Part shown: piece by piece, positions 28,190-36,793 of the stretch
Position numbering within the stretch: position 1 is the first letter of the stretch
Layout of the letters: every line of letters begins with the position of its first letter
From: Rhodothermales bacterium
GTDB taxonomy: Bacteria > Bacteroidota > Rhodothermia > Rhodothermales > VXPQ01
Assembly: GCA_951812345.1 (NCBI GenBank)
Contig: OX638295.1
Span: forward strand, 617,987 to 681,986
Direction: 5' to 3'
DNA: 64,000 nucleotides
Program-made: the position numbers and the translations under genes
The notes under the pieces: model-generated
Told to the model about the DNA's origin: nothing
Seen by the model: only the letters and a program-made list of their open reading frames with translations
The model's database searches: none

Positions 28190-29152
28190 TCAACGCACAT
28201 TGTCCCGGAGGCGGTCCATGTGTTTACGGACATGGTCGATCGTGCGGCGCAAGCCTTCTTTGCGGCTGATGGATGGCTCCCAGTCGAGAAGTGACTGCGC
28301 CAGAGCAATGTCCGGTTGCCGCATTTTGGGGCTGTCCGCAGGCATGGGTTCGAAAACGATTTCACTGGTACTGCCCGTGAGCGCGATAATTTCCCGGGTA
28401 ACCTCCAATATAGATATTTCGTCGGGATTGCCGATGTTCACGGGTTCGGTTATTTCACTGACCAGAAGTCGGTAAATGCCCTCCACCGTATCGTCGATGT
28501 ACTGAAAAGAACGTGTTTGATCGCCGGCGCCATGTACGGTGATCGGCTCGCCGAGGATTGCCTGACGCATGAACGTGGGCAGCACGCGTCCGTCATCCAG
28601 GCGCATACGGGGACCGAAGGTGTTGAATATGCGCACGATCCGGGTGTCTACGGCATGGTAGCGATGATACGCCATGGTCATGGCTTCCGCGAAGCGTTTG
28701 GATTCGTCGTAGACGCCGCGGCAACCGGTGGGGTCCACGTTGCCCCGGTAGGTTTCCGATTGCGGGTGCACGAGCGGATCTCCGTATACCTCGCTGGTCG
28801 AGGCCAGCAAAAAGCGGGCGCCCTTCGATTTAGCCAATCCCAGCGCATTATGCGTACCCAGGGCGCCGGCCTTAAGGGTCTGGATGGGATATTTCAGGTA
28901 ATCGGAGGGGGACGCCGGGCAGGCGAAGTGGAGAATATAGCCGAGCGGCTGGTCTACCTGGATATATCGGGTGATATCCCGTTCGATGAGCCGGAAATTC
29001 GGATGATCAATCAGGTGGGACACATTGGCATGTGAGCCGGTGATAAAATTGTCCATGCAGCATACCCTGTGCCCCTCTTCGAGGAGGCGGTCACAAAGAT
29101 GCGATCCGAGAAAACCCGCTCCTCCGGTAATCAGGGTTTCTGGCAAGGACAT
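28190..29152 (-). CDS. UDP-glucuronate decarboxylase-like (UXS) SDR
   Basis: NAD-dependent enzyme of 320 aa, predicted to turn UDP-glucuronate into UDP-xylose. The Rossmann motif is [54 protein letters not shown] and [12 protein letters not shown] are strongly characteristic of UDP-xylose synthases, as is [12 protein letters not shown] with Tyr-x3-Lys and [19 protein letters not shown]. Ugd at 9186 would supply UDP-glucuronate. It is the first gene of the uxs-cysD-cysNC-permease operon. Some family members make UDP-apiose or a 4-keto pentose, which the sequence alone does not rule out. Confidence 0.9.
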   Translation of the reverse strand: MSLPETLITGGAGFLGSHLCDRLLEEGHRVCCMDNFITGSHANVSHLIDHPNFRLIERDITRYIQVDQPLGYILHFACPASPSDYLKYPIQTLKAGALGTHNALGLAKSKGARFLLASTSEVYGDPLVHPQSETYRGNVDPTGCRGVYDESKRFAEAMTMAYHRYHAVDTRIVRIFNTFGPRMRLDDGRVLPTFMRQAILGEPITVHGAGDQTRSFQYIDDTVEGIYRLLVSEITEPVNIGNPDEISILEVTREIIALTGSTSEIVFEPMPADSPKMRQPDIALAQSLLDWEPSISRKEGLRRTIDHVRKHMDRLRDNVR

Positions 29153-29476
29153 GGCAATTCGGATGCATGGAACAAGCCCCCGACAATTTCAAGACTGAAG
29201 GCGATTTTCGATATCCTTCCGCAGCGCACGATCAGGGGCAACTATAATGCATGAAAAGATTCGCGAAGTTTCCAGAAGGTAAAAAACACTGGATAATATG
29301 TTACTCTATACAGGCGACCATTCATTCTGCACGTAGTCCACAACCGGGTTTCTCTCCGATTTTGCAGGCTGTTACATACGCGGCACCCCTGATGGGTGGA
29401 TCACGTTCGGCATTATGGTATATCATACTATCCAGGTCCTCATTTTGCGCTCTGCCTCGACCATGACAAACCCATC
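29153..29476. other. Gap between uxs (minus) and the sensor kinase (plus)
   Basis: The 324 bp between two divergent genes. A plus-strand TATAAT lies at 29243-29248 but without a good -35 box 16-18 bp upstream. A TTG at 29396 would extend the kinase but is not favoured. I see no repeat copy, hairpin with a T-run, RNA gene or real open frame. Confidence 0.4.
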
Positions 29477-32400
29477 ATGAAAAAACTCTTTCCGGCTCGA
29501 GGCCACTTCATGCGTTTCATGGTGGTGGCAGGGGGGCTTCTTTTGCTGATACCACTTACGTGGATGGCCCGCGAGGTGCGCATTGCCAGGATCGAGGAGG
29601 CTCCCCAAGTGCACCGGGAAAAGACGGTGTCGGCAGCGCTTGATCGCATTGATCGTGACTTCGGGGTTATGCAGAGTGACCTCTTCGAGCGCGCAGGACG
29701 CATTGCTTCCGCCCCGGCAGTCATGGAGGCTCTTGATGTGCAGGGAACTCTTGCACAGCCCGACTCGGCAGCACTCGTGCGCTACTTTTCCGTAATGGCC
29801 GTACCCTACGGAACATCGGTTGAGTTATACACCCCGGAGATGGAACTGGTGGCCTGGAATGGGTTCAGTATGCCCATGGATGCAGCCCCCACTTCAGCAG
29901 AATTCCCTGCCGGGTTGCACACGGGCATTGCACAAGACGGGGCATTTCGCCAGGCAATTGTTGCGTGGCGTCCGATACAACGTGATACCCGCGTTCTGGG
30001 TGTCGTCAGAGCAATGCGCCTTGTGGAGTATGCCCCCCCGGTGCATAACGAATATATCAAGGATGTGAGCCTCGTTCCCAAATGGCGAAGACTGGCAAAA
30101 CTTCCTGTAGAGTTGACATTTGATGTGTCTGTTGGAGAGGCTGCAGTTTCCTCGCGTTTGCTACAGGGCGCAGATGGCACGGTGCTGGGCCTTGTTACGG
30201 TAGGCGCTCCTTCCATCAGGCAAATGACGGCCCTGTCTGCCGTGCTGCCCAATCATCTCATGGCGCTTTGGACCGCATTGTTTCTGTTCTGGACGATGGG
30301 CGGGATGTGGCGCCTGTATCGCCGGGAACTCCGGGGTTTGCAGGCGAAACCGAGCCGTAATCGGTGGCCGACTTCTGTCGGGGGCTTCGCGATGGTTGCT
30401 GTATACTGGTGGTCGATCCGCTTTGTCCTGTTGGAGATAAATGTTCCGTCCCGATGGCAACAAGGCAAAACGCCTCTTGCTCCGCTTTTTGATCCCGCAC
30501 ATCTTTCATCCGGATTATTCGGAGGGTTGCTTGGCTCCACCGGCGAATTGTTGATCACCATTCTATTTTTGGTTGCCTTTGCCGGGGCTTTTCTGGAATG
30601 GGTCAGTGCACTCCAAAGAGCACGAGACTGGCTGTTTCGTCCACGTCGTACTTCGTGGGTGGTCTTTGCCGGCGTGGTGGCAGCATGCACAGGTATCCTT
30701 GCAGGTTTGCTGTTGTTACCGACGCTCGTAGCACGGCATGTGGCATTGGATAGCACATTCGATTTTTTTGCAAAAGGGGGGCTTATTCCCGATCTGCACC
30801 TGCTTGTCGTTTTTTGCAGTCTTGTTCTGATGCAGATCGGTGTGATTCTGCTCGCTGCGGGTGTGACATGGATGGTGGTTACGGAAGCACTTCACCGGCT
30901 GCCACCCAAGAGGTCTCCCTGGACATTCGGGATCGTTGCGGGGCTCTCCGTCGCAGTACCTGTCGCCGCAGTGTATATGCTGACTCCGATCGGGACAGTG
31001 CTTCCTCTCGCCGTATTGGGGTATATGCTTGTAGCTGTTTTCGGGCTGGTGTGTCTTACCATGTTGCGGCCGGTTCAGCTGATGGACCTGATCACGCTTC
31101 GGTATGTTTTTCCACTGGTTTTTCTTGTGACCTTTCTGCTGTACCCCATGTTTTATCTGGGGCTGGACGCCAGCCGGCATGTGCGCATGGTTGCGGCTGC
31201 GGAGGCATTCGCTCAAGGCGAGGGGCCGCGCGTCTCTTTTGCCGAAGGGGGTACACCCATATCGGGGGTATTATTGCCTTCCGGTTCGAATGATGCCCTG
31301 TTCGATACGTTTTCCACAGCAGAGTTTCGCGACGGTTTTCTGGTTCGGAGCACCGGGCGCGATTTTGGACGGTACCGGCTTTCGGAAGACGTTGTGCAGA
31401 CGCTGTTACATCAACCGATTGTCTGGAAGAACGAGCGATTGGAAGGAGGCGCTTGGGAGAGTTACTATATGTATGGGGAACCTGCGCCGGCAATGGATGC
31501 ATTTTCGAATGCGGCGCAGGTGTTTGCAGTGCGTGCCCCTCGGGTTACGCTCTTCGATCACCTGTACTACCTGTTGCGCCTGACCATGGGCGGCCTTGTG
31601 ATCGGTTTGCTGTGTTACATGGTTGGCGTCTGGATCCGTCACCGGCAGGGGTTGTTGCCAGCTCCTCACATTCGTTTCCGGGACAAGGTGCTGAATGCTC
31701 TTATCGGGATTGGTATCATCCTGGTAGGTCTTGTCGGCGTGGTGGGGCAGGAAGCGGTCACGGTCGAGAGCAAGCAATCCGTACAGAGGTGGCTCCACCG
31801 GCACCTTGATCGTGTCGAACAGATACTGGCTGCAGAGGCGCGTAGCGGTGAACGTCCATCCAGCGTGCTTGCCCGCATGCATATCGATTCGCTGGCAGCC
31901 CACGTAGGTATCGACCTGAATGTATATGAAGGTCATACGATCTCCCGCCTCAGTCGTCCACAATTGATTCGCGACCGACTCGTAGATCGGCGGTTGCCGA
32001 TCGAGGCGTACAAGGCGCTGTATACCGATGCGGACCGGGTTACGTTCACCGACGAACGTGTAGGCAGCTTTACGTATATGGCGGGATTCAAGGCGCTTTC
32101 GGGAGAGGAGGGGCACCCGCGTTATATCGTTTCCACACCCATCCTTCCCGAGCAGGAAATCATTGAGGCGGAACGCGCGGATACCGTTGCGTACCTCTTC
32201 GGTTCGCTGTTGCTTCTCGTGCTGCTTGTCGTGTTGACGGGATTGTTGCTTGCGAACGCCATATCGAAGCCAATCGCCCGGCTTCGATCCGGTCTGAAGG
32301 CGGTTGCTGTGGGGCGTTTCGGCAACACGCTTCCCGTTGATTCGCGCGATGAGATCGGAGAACTTGTCGAAACATTCAATGAAATGCAGCAACAGCTTGC

Positions 32401-33148
32401 CGAGAGCCATATCAAGCTGGCCCGGCAAGAACGGCAGCTTGCATGGCGGGAGATGGCGCGGCAGGTGGCTCACGAAATCAGGAATCCGCTTACCCCCATG
32501 AAACTGTCTGTGCAGCACCTGCGTCAGGCGTTCGCGGACCGGGTCAACGAGCCGGATGCCCGGAACAGATTCAGTCAGGTTTTCGACCGTATTACGGCTA
32601 CGCTGATAGAGCAGATCGATTCGTTGGCGCGTATTGCGAGCGAGTTTCATGCGTTTGCCCGGATGCCTTCCCGCGAGATGCAGCGTATGGACCTGAATGA
32701 TGTGATTCGGGAAGCTATCTCACTGATGCAGGAAGAAAGTGAGATCGGTATCCGATCCGCTTTGTCCGAGGCGCCGCTTTTTGTCGAAGCCGACCAGGCG
32801 GAATTGCGCCGTAACTACATCAACCTGATCAAGAATGCTCTCCAGGCGATTCCGGAGCCGGAAACGGGCAAGGTCGAGGTGCGCACCGAACGGGAAGAGG
32901 TGGGTGGACAGGCATGGGGGTGCAGCTATATAGTCGATAACGGATCGGGCATTGAAGAAGAGGTGGGTCGAAAAATTTTCGAACCGCACTTCTCGACGAA
33001 GACGAGCGGTACCGGACTTGGATTGGCCATCGTGAAGAAGAGTGTTGAAGAGACACGGGGGACCATCGGGTTCACGACAGAGGTCGGCAAGGGGACCGTC
33101 TTTTGGGTGCGACTTCCTTTGATCGACGACAACGACACCCCTTCCTGA
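29477..33148 (+). CDS. Large multi-pass NtrY-like sensor histidine kinase
   Basis: Membrane-bound two-component sensor, 1223 aa from this ATG. The layout is one membrane helix (about residues 12-30), a first extracytoplasmic sensor region, a block of many hydrophobic helices (about 265-560), a second extracytoplasmic region, another membrane helix (about 890-915), HAMP (ISKPIARLRSGLKAVAVG), HisKA with the phospho-accepting His999 in RQVAHEIRNPLTPMKLSVQ, and HATPase (NLIKNALQAIPE, VDNGSGI, TGLGLAIVKKSVEE). The HAMP-HisKA-HATPase end resembles NtrY. No response regulator is adjacent, so its partner is elsewhere. The signal sensed is unknown. Confidence 0.92.
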   Translation: MKKLFPARGHFMRFMVVAGGLLLLIPLTWMAREVRIARIEEAPQVHREKTVSAALDRIDRDFGVMQSDLFERAGRIASAPAVMEALDVQGTLAQPDSAALVRYFSVMAVPYGTSVELYTPEMELVAWNGFSMPMDAAPTSAEFPAGLHTGIAQDGAFRQAIVAWRPIQRDTRVLGVVRAMRLVEYAPPVHNEYIKDVSLVPKWRRLAKLPVELTFDVSVGEAAVSSRLLQGADGTVLGLVTVGAPSIRQMTALSAVLPNHLMALWTALFLFWTMGGMWRLYRRELRGLQAKPSRNRWPTSVGGFAMVAVYWWSIRFVLLEINVPSRWQQGKTPLAPLFDPAHLSSGLFGGLLGSTGELLITILFLVAFAGAFLEWVSALQRARDWLFRPRRTSWVVFAGVVAACTGILAGLLLLPTLVARHVALDSTFDFFAKGGLIPDLHLLVVFCSLVLMQIGVILLAAGVTWMVVTEALHRLPPKRSPWTFGIVAGLSVAVPVAAVYMLTPIGTVLPLAVLGYMLVAVFGLVCLTMLRPVQLMDLITLRYVFPLVFLVTFLLYPMFYLGLDASRHVRMVAAAEAFAQGEGPRVSFAEGGTPISGVLLPSGSNDALFDTFSTAEFRDGFLVRSTGRDFGRYRLSEDVVQTLLHQPIVWKNERLEGGAWESYYMYGEPAPAMDAFSNAAQVFAVRAPRVTLFDHLYYLLRLTMGGLVIGLLCYMVGVWIRHRQGLLPAPHIRFRDKVLNALIGIGIILVGLVGVVGQEAVTVESKQSVQRWLHRHLDRVEQILAAEARSGERPSSVLARMHIDSLAAHVGIDLNVYEGHTISRLSRPQLIRDRLVDRRLPIEAYKALYTDADRVTFTDERVGSFTYMAGFKALSGEEGHPRYIVSTPILPEQEIIEAERADTVAYLFGSLLLLVLLVVLTGLLLANAISKPIARLRSGLKAVAVGRFGNTLPVDSRDEIGELVETFNEMQQQLAESHIKLARQERQLAWREMARQVAHEIRNPLTPMKLSVQHLRQAFADRVNEPDARNRFSQVFDRITATLIEQIDSLARIASEFHAFARMPSREMQRMDLNDVIREAISLMQEESEIGIRSALSEAPLFVEADQAELRRNYINLIKNALQAIPEPETGKVEVRTEREEVGGQAWGCSYIVDNGSGIEEEVGRKIFEPHFSTKTSGTGLGLAIVKKSVEETRGTIGFTTEVGKGTVFWVRLPLIDDNDTPS

Positions 33149-33311
33149 ACCTTTCCTGCACACCTTGCGTTCGAGGGATCCGCCGTTGTCGCGCTGACCC
33201 GATGTCCGCGGTTGTATACCTCACTGGGGATACATTTCCGGGATATGTACGGCGACGTTTTCGGCAATTATCCGTATGCGGATTGGCTTTATACGTAAGC
33301 CTATCCGATCT

Positions 33312-33480
33312 TTAGGATACTCTGACCAAAACCGCTTCACTCAGCACTTTACTTTCACGCGTAAACGACGTTATGATTTCATCGTTGAAATCAGCGGGAA
33401 ACACTGCGGATTCGAGGCATCAAGGACGTAACGTGCCCCTCGCAGCCTCTGAGTTTCGCGGACTTAATCAGAGTATCCTT
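33312..33480. repeat. Intergenic repeat copy E (full-length form, about 169 bp)
   Basis: The longest and best example. The inverted ends are AGGATACTCTGA at 33315-33326 and TCAGAGTATCCT at 33468-33479; the first is followed by CCAAAACCGCTTCACTCAGC (the reverse of the right part of copies A, C and D), and the second is preceded by CCTCTGAGTTTCGCGGACTT (the reverse of the left part of A, B and F). About 100 bp of unrelated, non-coding sequence separate the two parts. Small size, inverted ends and no coding capacity resemble a miniature inverted-repeat element. Confidence 0.85.
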
Positions 33481-33634
33481 TACGGTTTCCACCCACGATC
33501 TTTTCGAACGCCTGCAATGTTTCGTCGATGCATGGGACGAAGCGATTCGGGAACGCGCCGGAGGCATTTTCTGCTCAGCGTACGCTACGGGCGGATGTTC
33601 TGGCAGCAGGCGTGGATCTTTAGACAGACCTGTT
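33481..33634 (+). pseudogene. Possible remnant open frame immediately upstream of trkA
   Basis: From just after repeat copy E, one frame reads VSTHDLFERLQCFVDAWDEA and then IRERAGGIF; removing a single base near 33572 would continue it as AQRTLRADVLAAGVDL to a TAG. This looks like the tail of an alpha-helical protein broken by a frameshift, but it is short, has no start of its own and matches no family I know. It could also be chance. Kept as a low-confidence call. Confidence 0.2.
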
Positions 33635-33638
33635 TGAA

Positions 33639-34991
33639 TTGCGCATAATTGTCGTAGGAGCAGGTGAAGTAGGCTACGATGTGGCCCGTATGCTGTCACG
33701 CGAGGAGCATGACGTCGTGGTCATTGACCAGGATGCCGATGCTATCCGGCAGGTTCACGAAAAACTCGATGTGATGGCCCTTGTCGGCAATGGTACCTCC
33801 TCGGACGTACTTGATGAGGCGGGTATAACCAGGGCGGATATGCTGATTGCAGTAACGCCCGTGGACGAAGTGAATATCATTGCCTGTATGCTGGCGGACC
33901 GACTCGGTGTGTCAACGACGATTGCCCGTGTTCGGTCCGATGAAATCACTCGTGCCCGGTCTGTGCTCAAGACGAGCGATTTTGGCATTGATCTCGTCAT
34001 ACACCCGGAAGAAAGTGCCGCCAACGAGGTTGTGTGGCTGGTGCGCCGTGCCAGCGCCACCGATATTCTTGATTTCGCCGATGGCCGATTGCAGTTGATG
34101 GGTCTCCGGATCGACTCCGATGCTCCCGTCGCGGGTAAAAAACTTCAGGATGTGGCGGCGGCACATAGCCAGGTTAAGTTTCGCGTGATGGGCATTAGCC
34201 GGGGCGCCCGTACGATTATTCCAGGGGGTAGCGATACGCTCCAGAAAGGTGACCAGGTTTTCGTGCTTGCCTTGCCGAAATACATGGGATATATATCTAC
34301 CATGATGGGCAAGGCGAAAACCCGGGCGAATCACATCATGATTCTTGGCGGGACCGCAGTGGGTGTGAGCGTTGCTTCCCAGTTCGGCCGCGAAAAGAAC
34401 AAGGCCGTGAAACTTATTGAGTCAAACAGGGAACGGGCGGCGAAACTGGCGGAGATGTTACAGAATGTGCTCGTCATTCACGGCGCCGCCACCGATATCG
34501 ATTTACTGGTTCAGGAAGGGCTGGGCGAGATGGACGCCTTTGTGGCGGTTACGGACGACGAGGAATCGAATCTGGTCTCTTGTCTTATGGCCAAACATCT
34601 CGGCGTCAGGAAGACCGTGGCGCTGCTTTCCAAGAATACGTATATCCCGATCAGTCAGAGTATCGGCCTGGATGCAGCTGTCAGTAAAAAACTGGCCGTA
34701 TCCCGGGAGATTCACCGGTATCTGCGAGGAACGCATGTACGGAGCGTAGCCACCATTCATGGTCTGGACGCCCAGATTGTCGAAATCGAGGCCAAACCCC
34801 GGTCGTGGATATCCGGAAAGCCTCTCAAAGAATTGCAACTGTTATCCGGAGCGCTCATTGGCGCCGTGTTGCATGATGACGAAGCATGCATTGCCACTGG
34901 AGATACGCACATAGCTGCCGGGGATCGCGCTATCGTGTTCGCCATGCCTTCCCGCATGGACGACATCGAGCGGAAGTTCGCTGCAAAGTGA
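33639..34991 (+). CDS. trkA: Trk potassium uptake regulatory protein TrkA
   Basis: NAD(H)-binding cytoplasmic subunit that gates the TrkH potassium channel/transporter, 450 aa. It contains two tandem RCK modules: the first Rossmann motif IIVVGAGEVGYDVARML at the N-terminus, then an RCK_C; the second motif MILGGTAVGVSVASQF at about residue 235, followed by VLVIHGAATDIDLL and a final RCK_C. The start is TTG, without a visible ribosome-binding site, but it begins exactly at the first beta-strand. trkH follows after a gap of about 250 bp that carries repeat copy F. Function strongly supported. Confidence 0.95.
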   Translation: MRIIVVGAGEVGYDVARMLSREEHDVVVIDQDADAIRQVHEKLDVMALVGNGTSSDVLDEAGITRADMLIAVTPVDEVNIIACMLADRLGVSTTIARVRSDEITRARSVLKTSDFGIDLVIHPEESAANEVVWLVRRASATDILDFADGRLQLMGLRIDSDAPVAGKKLQDVAAAHSQVKFRVMGISRGARTIIPGGSDTLQKGDQVFVLALPKYMGYISTMMGKAKTRANHIMILGGTAVGVSVASQFGREKNKAVKLIESNRERAAKLAEMLQNVLVIHGAATDIDLLVQEGLGEMDAFVAVTDDEESNLVSCLMAKHLGVRKTVALLSKNTYIPISQSIGLDAAVSKKLAVSREIHRYLRGTHVRSVATIHGLDAQIVEIEAKPRSWISGKPLKELQLLSGALIGAVLHDDEACIATGDTHIAAGDRAIVFAMPSRMDDIERKFAAK

Positions 34992-35052
34992 AGGATCCGG
35001 TGGTTCAGAGCGCAGGGAACTCCGTGTTTCCTTGATGGATCCGGGTTACTTT

Positions 35053-35182
35053 TAGGATACTCTGATTAAGTCCGCAAAGCTCAGAGGTTGCGAGGGGTGG
35101 ACTGGCAAGGGATGACGAAGCAATGTATGTGGAGGCTCCGCATAATGAGTAATGACGCAGCCAGCGTGCCCCTCGCAGCCTC
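35053..35182. repeat. Intergenic repeat copy F (left end plus an inverted fragment)
   Basis: Starts TAGGATACTCTGATTAAGTC, CGCAAAGCTCAGAGGTTGCG, AGGGG (35053-35097), the left part shared with A, B and E. The stretch GTGCCCCTCGCAGCCTC at 35166-35182 is the same sequence found at the inner edge of copy E and is inverted here, so GAGGTTGCGAGGGG (35084-35097) can pair with CCCCTCGCAGCCTC (35169-35182) over 13 of 14 bp. No right end was found. The copy lies between trkA and trkH. Confidence 0.8.
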
Positions 35183-35238
35183 CCGAAGGGCGCGTCACGC
35201 CCGCGACGTCCCATGACACTCTTTTCCGGAAGCGCGCC

Positions 35239-36750
35239 ATGCACCTTCATATAAAGGCTGTTTGCGCCACTCTTGGCGCGCTGCTCATGTTTTTGGGAGC
35301 CGCTCTGCTGTTACCGATGGCCGTCGGGATATACTATGCCGAGCCGGCATGGTGGACGTTCGGCGTTACGGCAGCGTTTTCCTGCCTGACCGGATTTGCG
35401 ATGTGGCGCGGCCTGAAGGATTTTTCCGGGCATCTCGGCATACGGGAAGGATTTGCCGTGGTGGCCCTTTCCTGGTTTGTGCTATCGCTGGTCGGCTCGG
35501 TCCCGTTCGTTCTGGGCGGTGTGCTCGATTCCTACGCCGACGCCTTTTTTGAAACGATGAGCGGGTTTACCACGACCGGCGCCACGATTCTCGGAGGCGG
35601 CGGCAACCCGGCGATATCGGAGATTCCCCATGCCTTTTTGTTCTGGCGCAGCCTTGCCCAATGGTTGGGGGGGATGGGCATTATCGTCCTCACCCTTGCG
35701 ATTCTGCCTATTCTGGGCATTGGCGGCATGCAACTTTTCAAAGCGGAAGTGCCAGGGCCGTCCGCCGACAAAATCACCCCCCGCGTGCGCGAAACAGCCC
35801 GGCGCTTGTGGTTTATTTATGTCGGTTTTACGGCGCTTCAGGTTCTGTTCCTGCTGCCGGTCATGTCGTTTTTCGACAGCGTCAATCATGCCTTCACCAC
35901 GATGGCCACCGGCGGGTTTTCCACGCAGGACGGTTCCATCGGGGACTATGGTTCTGCCTATGTGGAATGGGTCATTACCGTATTCATGTTTATCGGGGGC
36001 GTGAATTTTGTTTTGCATTACCACATGCTGAAGGGGCGCGCCAGTCTGCTTTTCAGGGACGCCGAGTTTCGGGTGTATGTGGCCATTGCTCTTGCGGCGA
36101 TGCTGCTGGTCGCTATCGGTATCTGGGACACGACGGTGGGCGTCATGCCATGGGCCGGGCGCGAAGCGGGCGCCTTCGAGGGGTATGCCTCGCTGTCGGA
36201 TGCGTTACGCCGGGCAGCCTTTCAGGCGGTTGCCATCATGACGACGACCGGGTACACCATTGCGGACTATCAGATATGGCCCCCGCTTGGCGTAGGCATC
36301 ATCTTTCTATTGTTTTTTTGCGGCGGCATGGCCGGTTCGACGTCCGGCGGGGTCAAAATTATCCGGCACATGCTGATGTTCAAAAATTCCTTTCGCGAGA
36401 TCAGGCAACTGTTGCATCCTGCGGCAGTCATCCATGTGCGTTTGGGCGGGGATGTCGTGCCCAAAGATATCTTGAGCAACGTACTTTCGTTCATAGTACT
36501 CTATGTGGGGGGTATCGGGTTGGGCACGATGATCATGTTTGTGCTGGGCCTTGATCTCATCAGTGCATTCAGCGCCGCCATTGCAAGCGTCGGCAATGTC
36601 GGCCCGGCCTTCGGTTCCGTTGGCCCTGTCGGCAATTATGCGGACATTCCTGCACTTGGGAAGTGGGTGCTTTCTTTGCTGATGATGGCCGGCCGACTGG
36701 AGTTGTTTACCGTGCTCATCATACTGGCGCCGGCGTTCTGGAAGCGGTGA
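35239..36750 (+). CDS. trkH: Trk potassium uptake membrane protein TrkH
   Basis: Potassium-translocating subunit, 503 aa, partner of TrkA. It has about ten to twelve membrane helices and the four pore loops with their Gly/Thr filters: MSGFTTTGATIL, TTMATGGFSTQDG, MTTTGYTIADY and SVGNVGPAFG. An upstream in-frame ATG at 35152 would overlap the repeat-derived sequence of copy F and adds 29 polar residues; the ATG at 35239 begins at the first membrane segment. It ends 43 bp from the convergent HhH-GPD gene. Confidence 0.95.
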   Translation: MHLHIKAVCATLGALLMFLGAALLLPMAVGIYYAEPAWWTFGVTAAFSCLTGFAMWRGLKDFSGHLGIREGFAVVALSWFVLSLVGSVPFVLGGVLDSYADAFFETMSGFTTTGATILGGGGNPAISEIPHAFLFWRSLAQWLGGMGIIVLTLAILPILGIGGMQLFKAEVPGPSADKITPRVRETARRLWFIYVGFTALQVLFLLPVMSFFDSVNHAFTTMATGGFSTQDGSIGDYGSAYVEWVITVFMFIGGVNFVLHYHMLKGRASLLFRDAEFRVYVAIALAAMLLVAIGIWDTTVGVMPWAGREAGAFEGYASLSDALRRAAFQAVAIMTTTGYTIADYQIWPPLGVGIIFLLFFCGGMAGSTSGGVKIIRHMLMFKNSFREIRQLLHPAAVIHVRLGGDVVPKDILSNVLSFIVLYVGGIGLGTMIMFVLGLDLISAFSAAIASVGNVGPAFGSVGPVGNYADIPALGKWVLSLLMMAGRLELFTVLIILAPAFWKR

Positions 36751-36793
36751 CGCGCCGGCCCATGCCCCGCAGGGGACTTGAGGTCCGCGCTAT

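Larger units (their letters stand above)
33149..33638. other. Gap between sensor kinase and trkA, mostly repeat
   Basis: 490 bp without a confident gene. Repeat copy E occupies 33312-33480. From 33481 to 33634 an unproven open stretch could be a frame-shifted gene remnant (described separately). The rest holds no hairpin with a T-run, no RNA gene and no clear promoter that I can see. Confidence 0.5.

Noticed and set aside
29243..29248. TATAAT as a promoter for the sensor kinase
   Set aside because: No acceptable -35 box at 16-18 bp, and the distance to the ATG is more than 220 bp.
31406..32650. Minus-strand open frame of 414 codons
   Set aside because: Antisense to the sensor kinase second sensor, HAMP and HisKA region; no family features.
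33373..33648. Plus-strand open frame of 91 codons crossing repeat copy E
   Set aside because: Its translation contains the repeat-derived residues seen in other repeat copies (GLNQSIL and similar) and overlaps the trkA start; not a real gene.
35053..35238. c-di-AMP (ydaO-type) riboswitch before trkH
   Set aside because: I cannot find its conserved core, and the structured pieces are those of the dispersed repeat found near unrelated genes.
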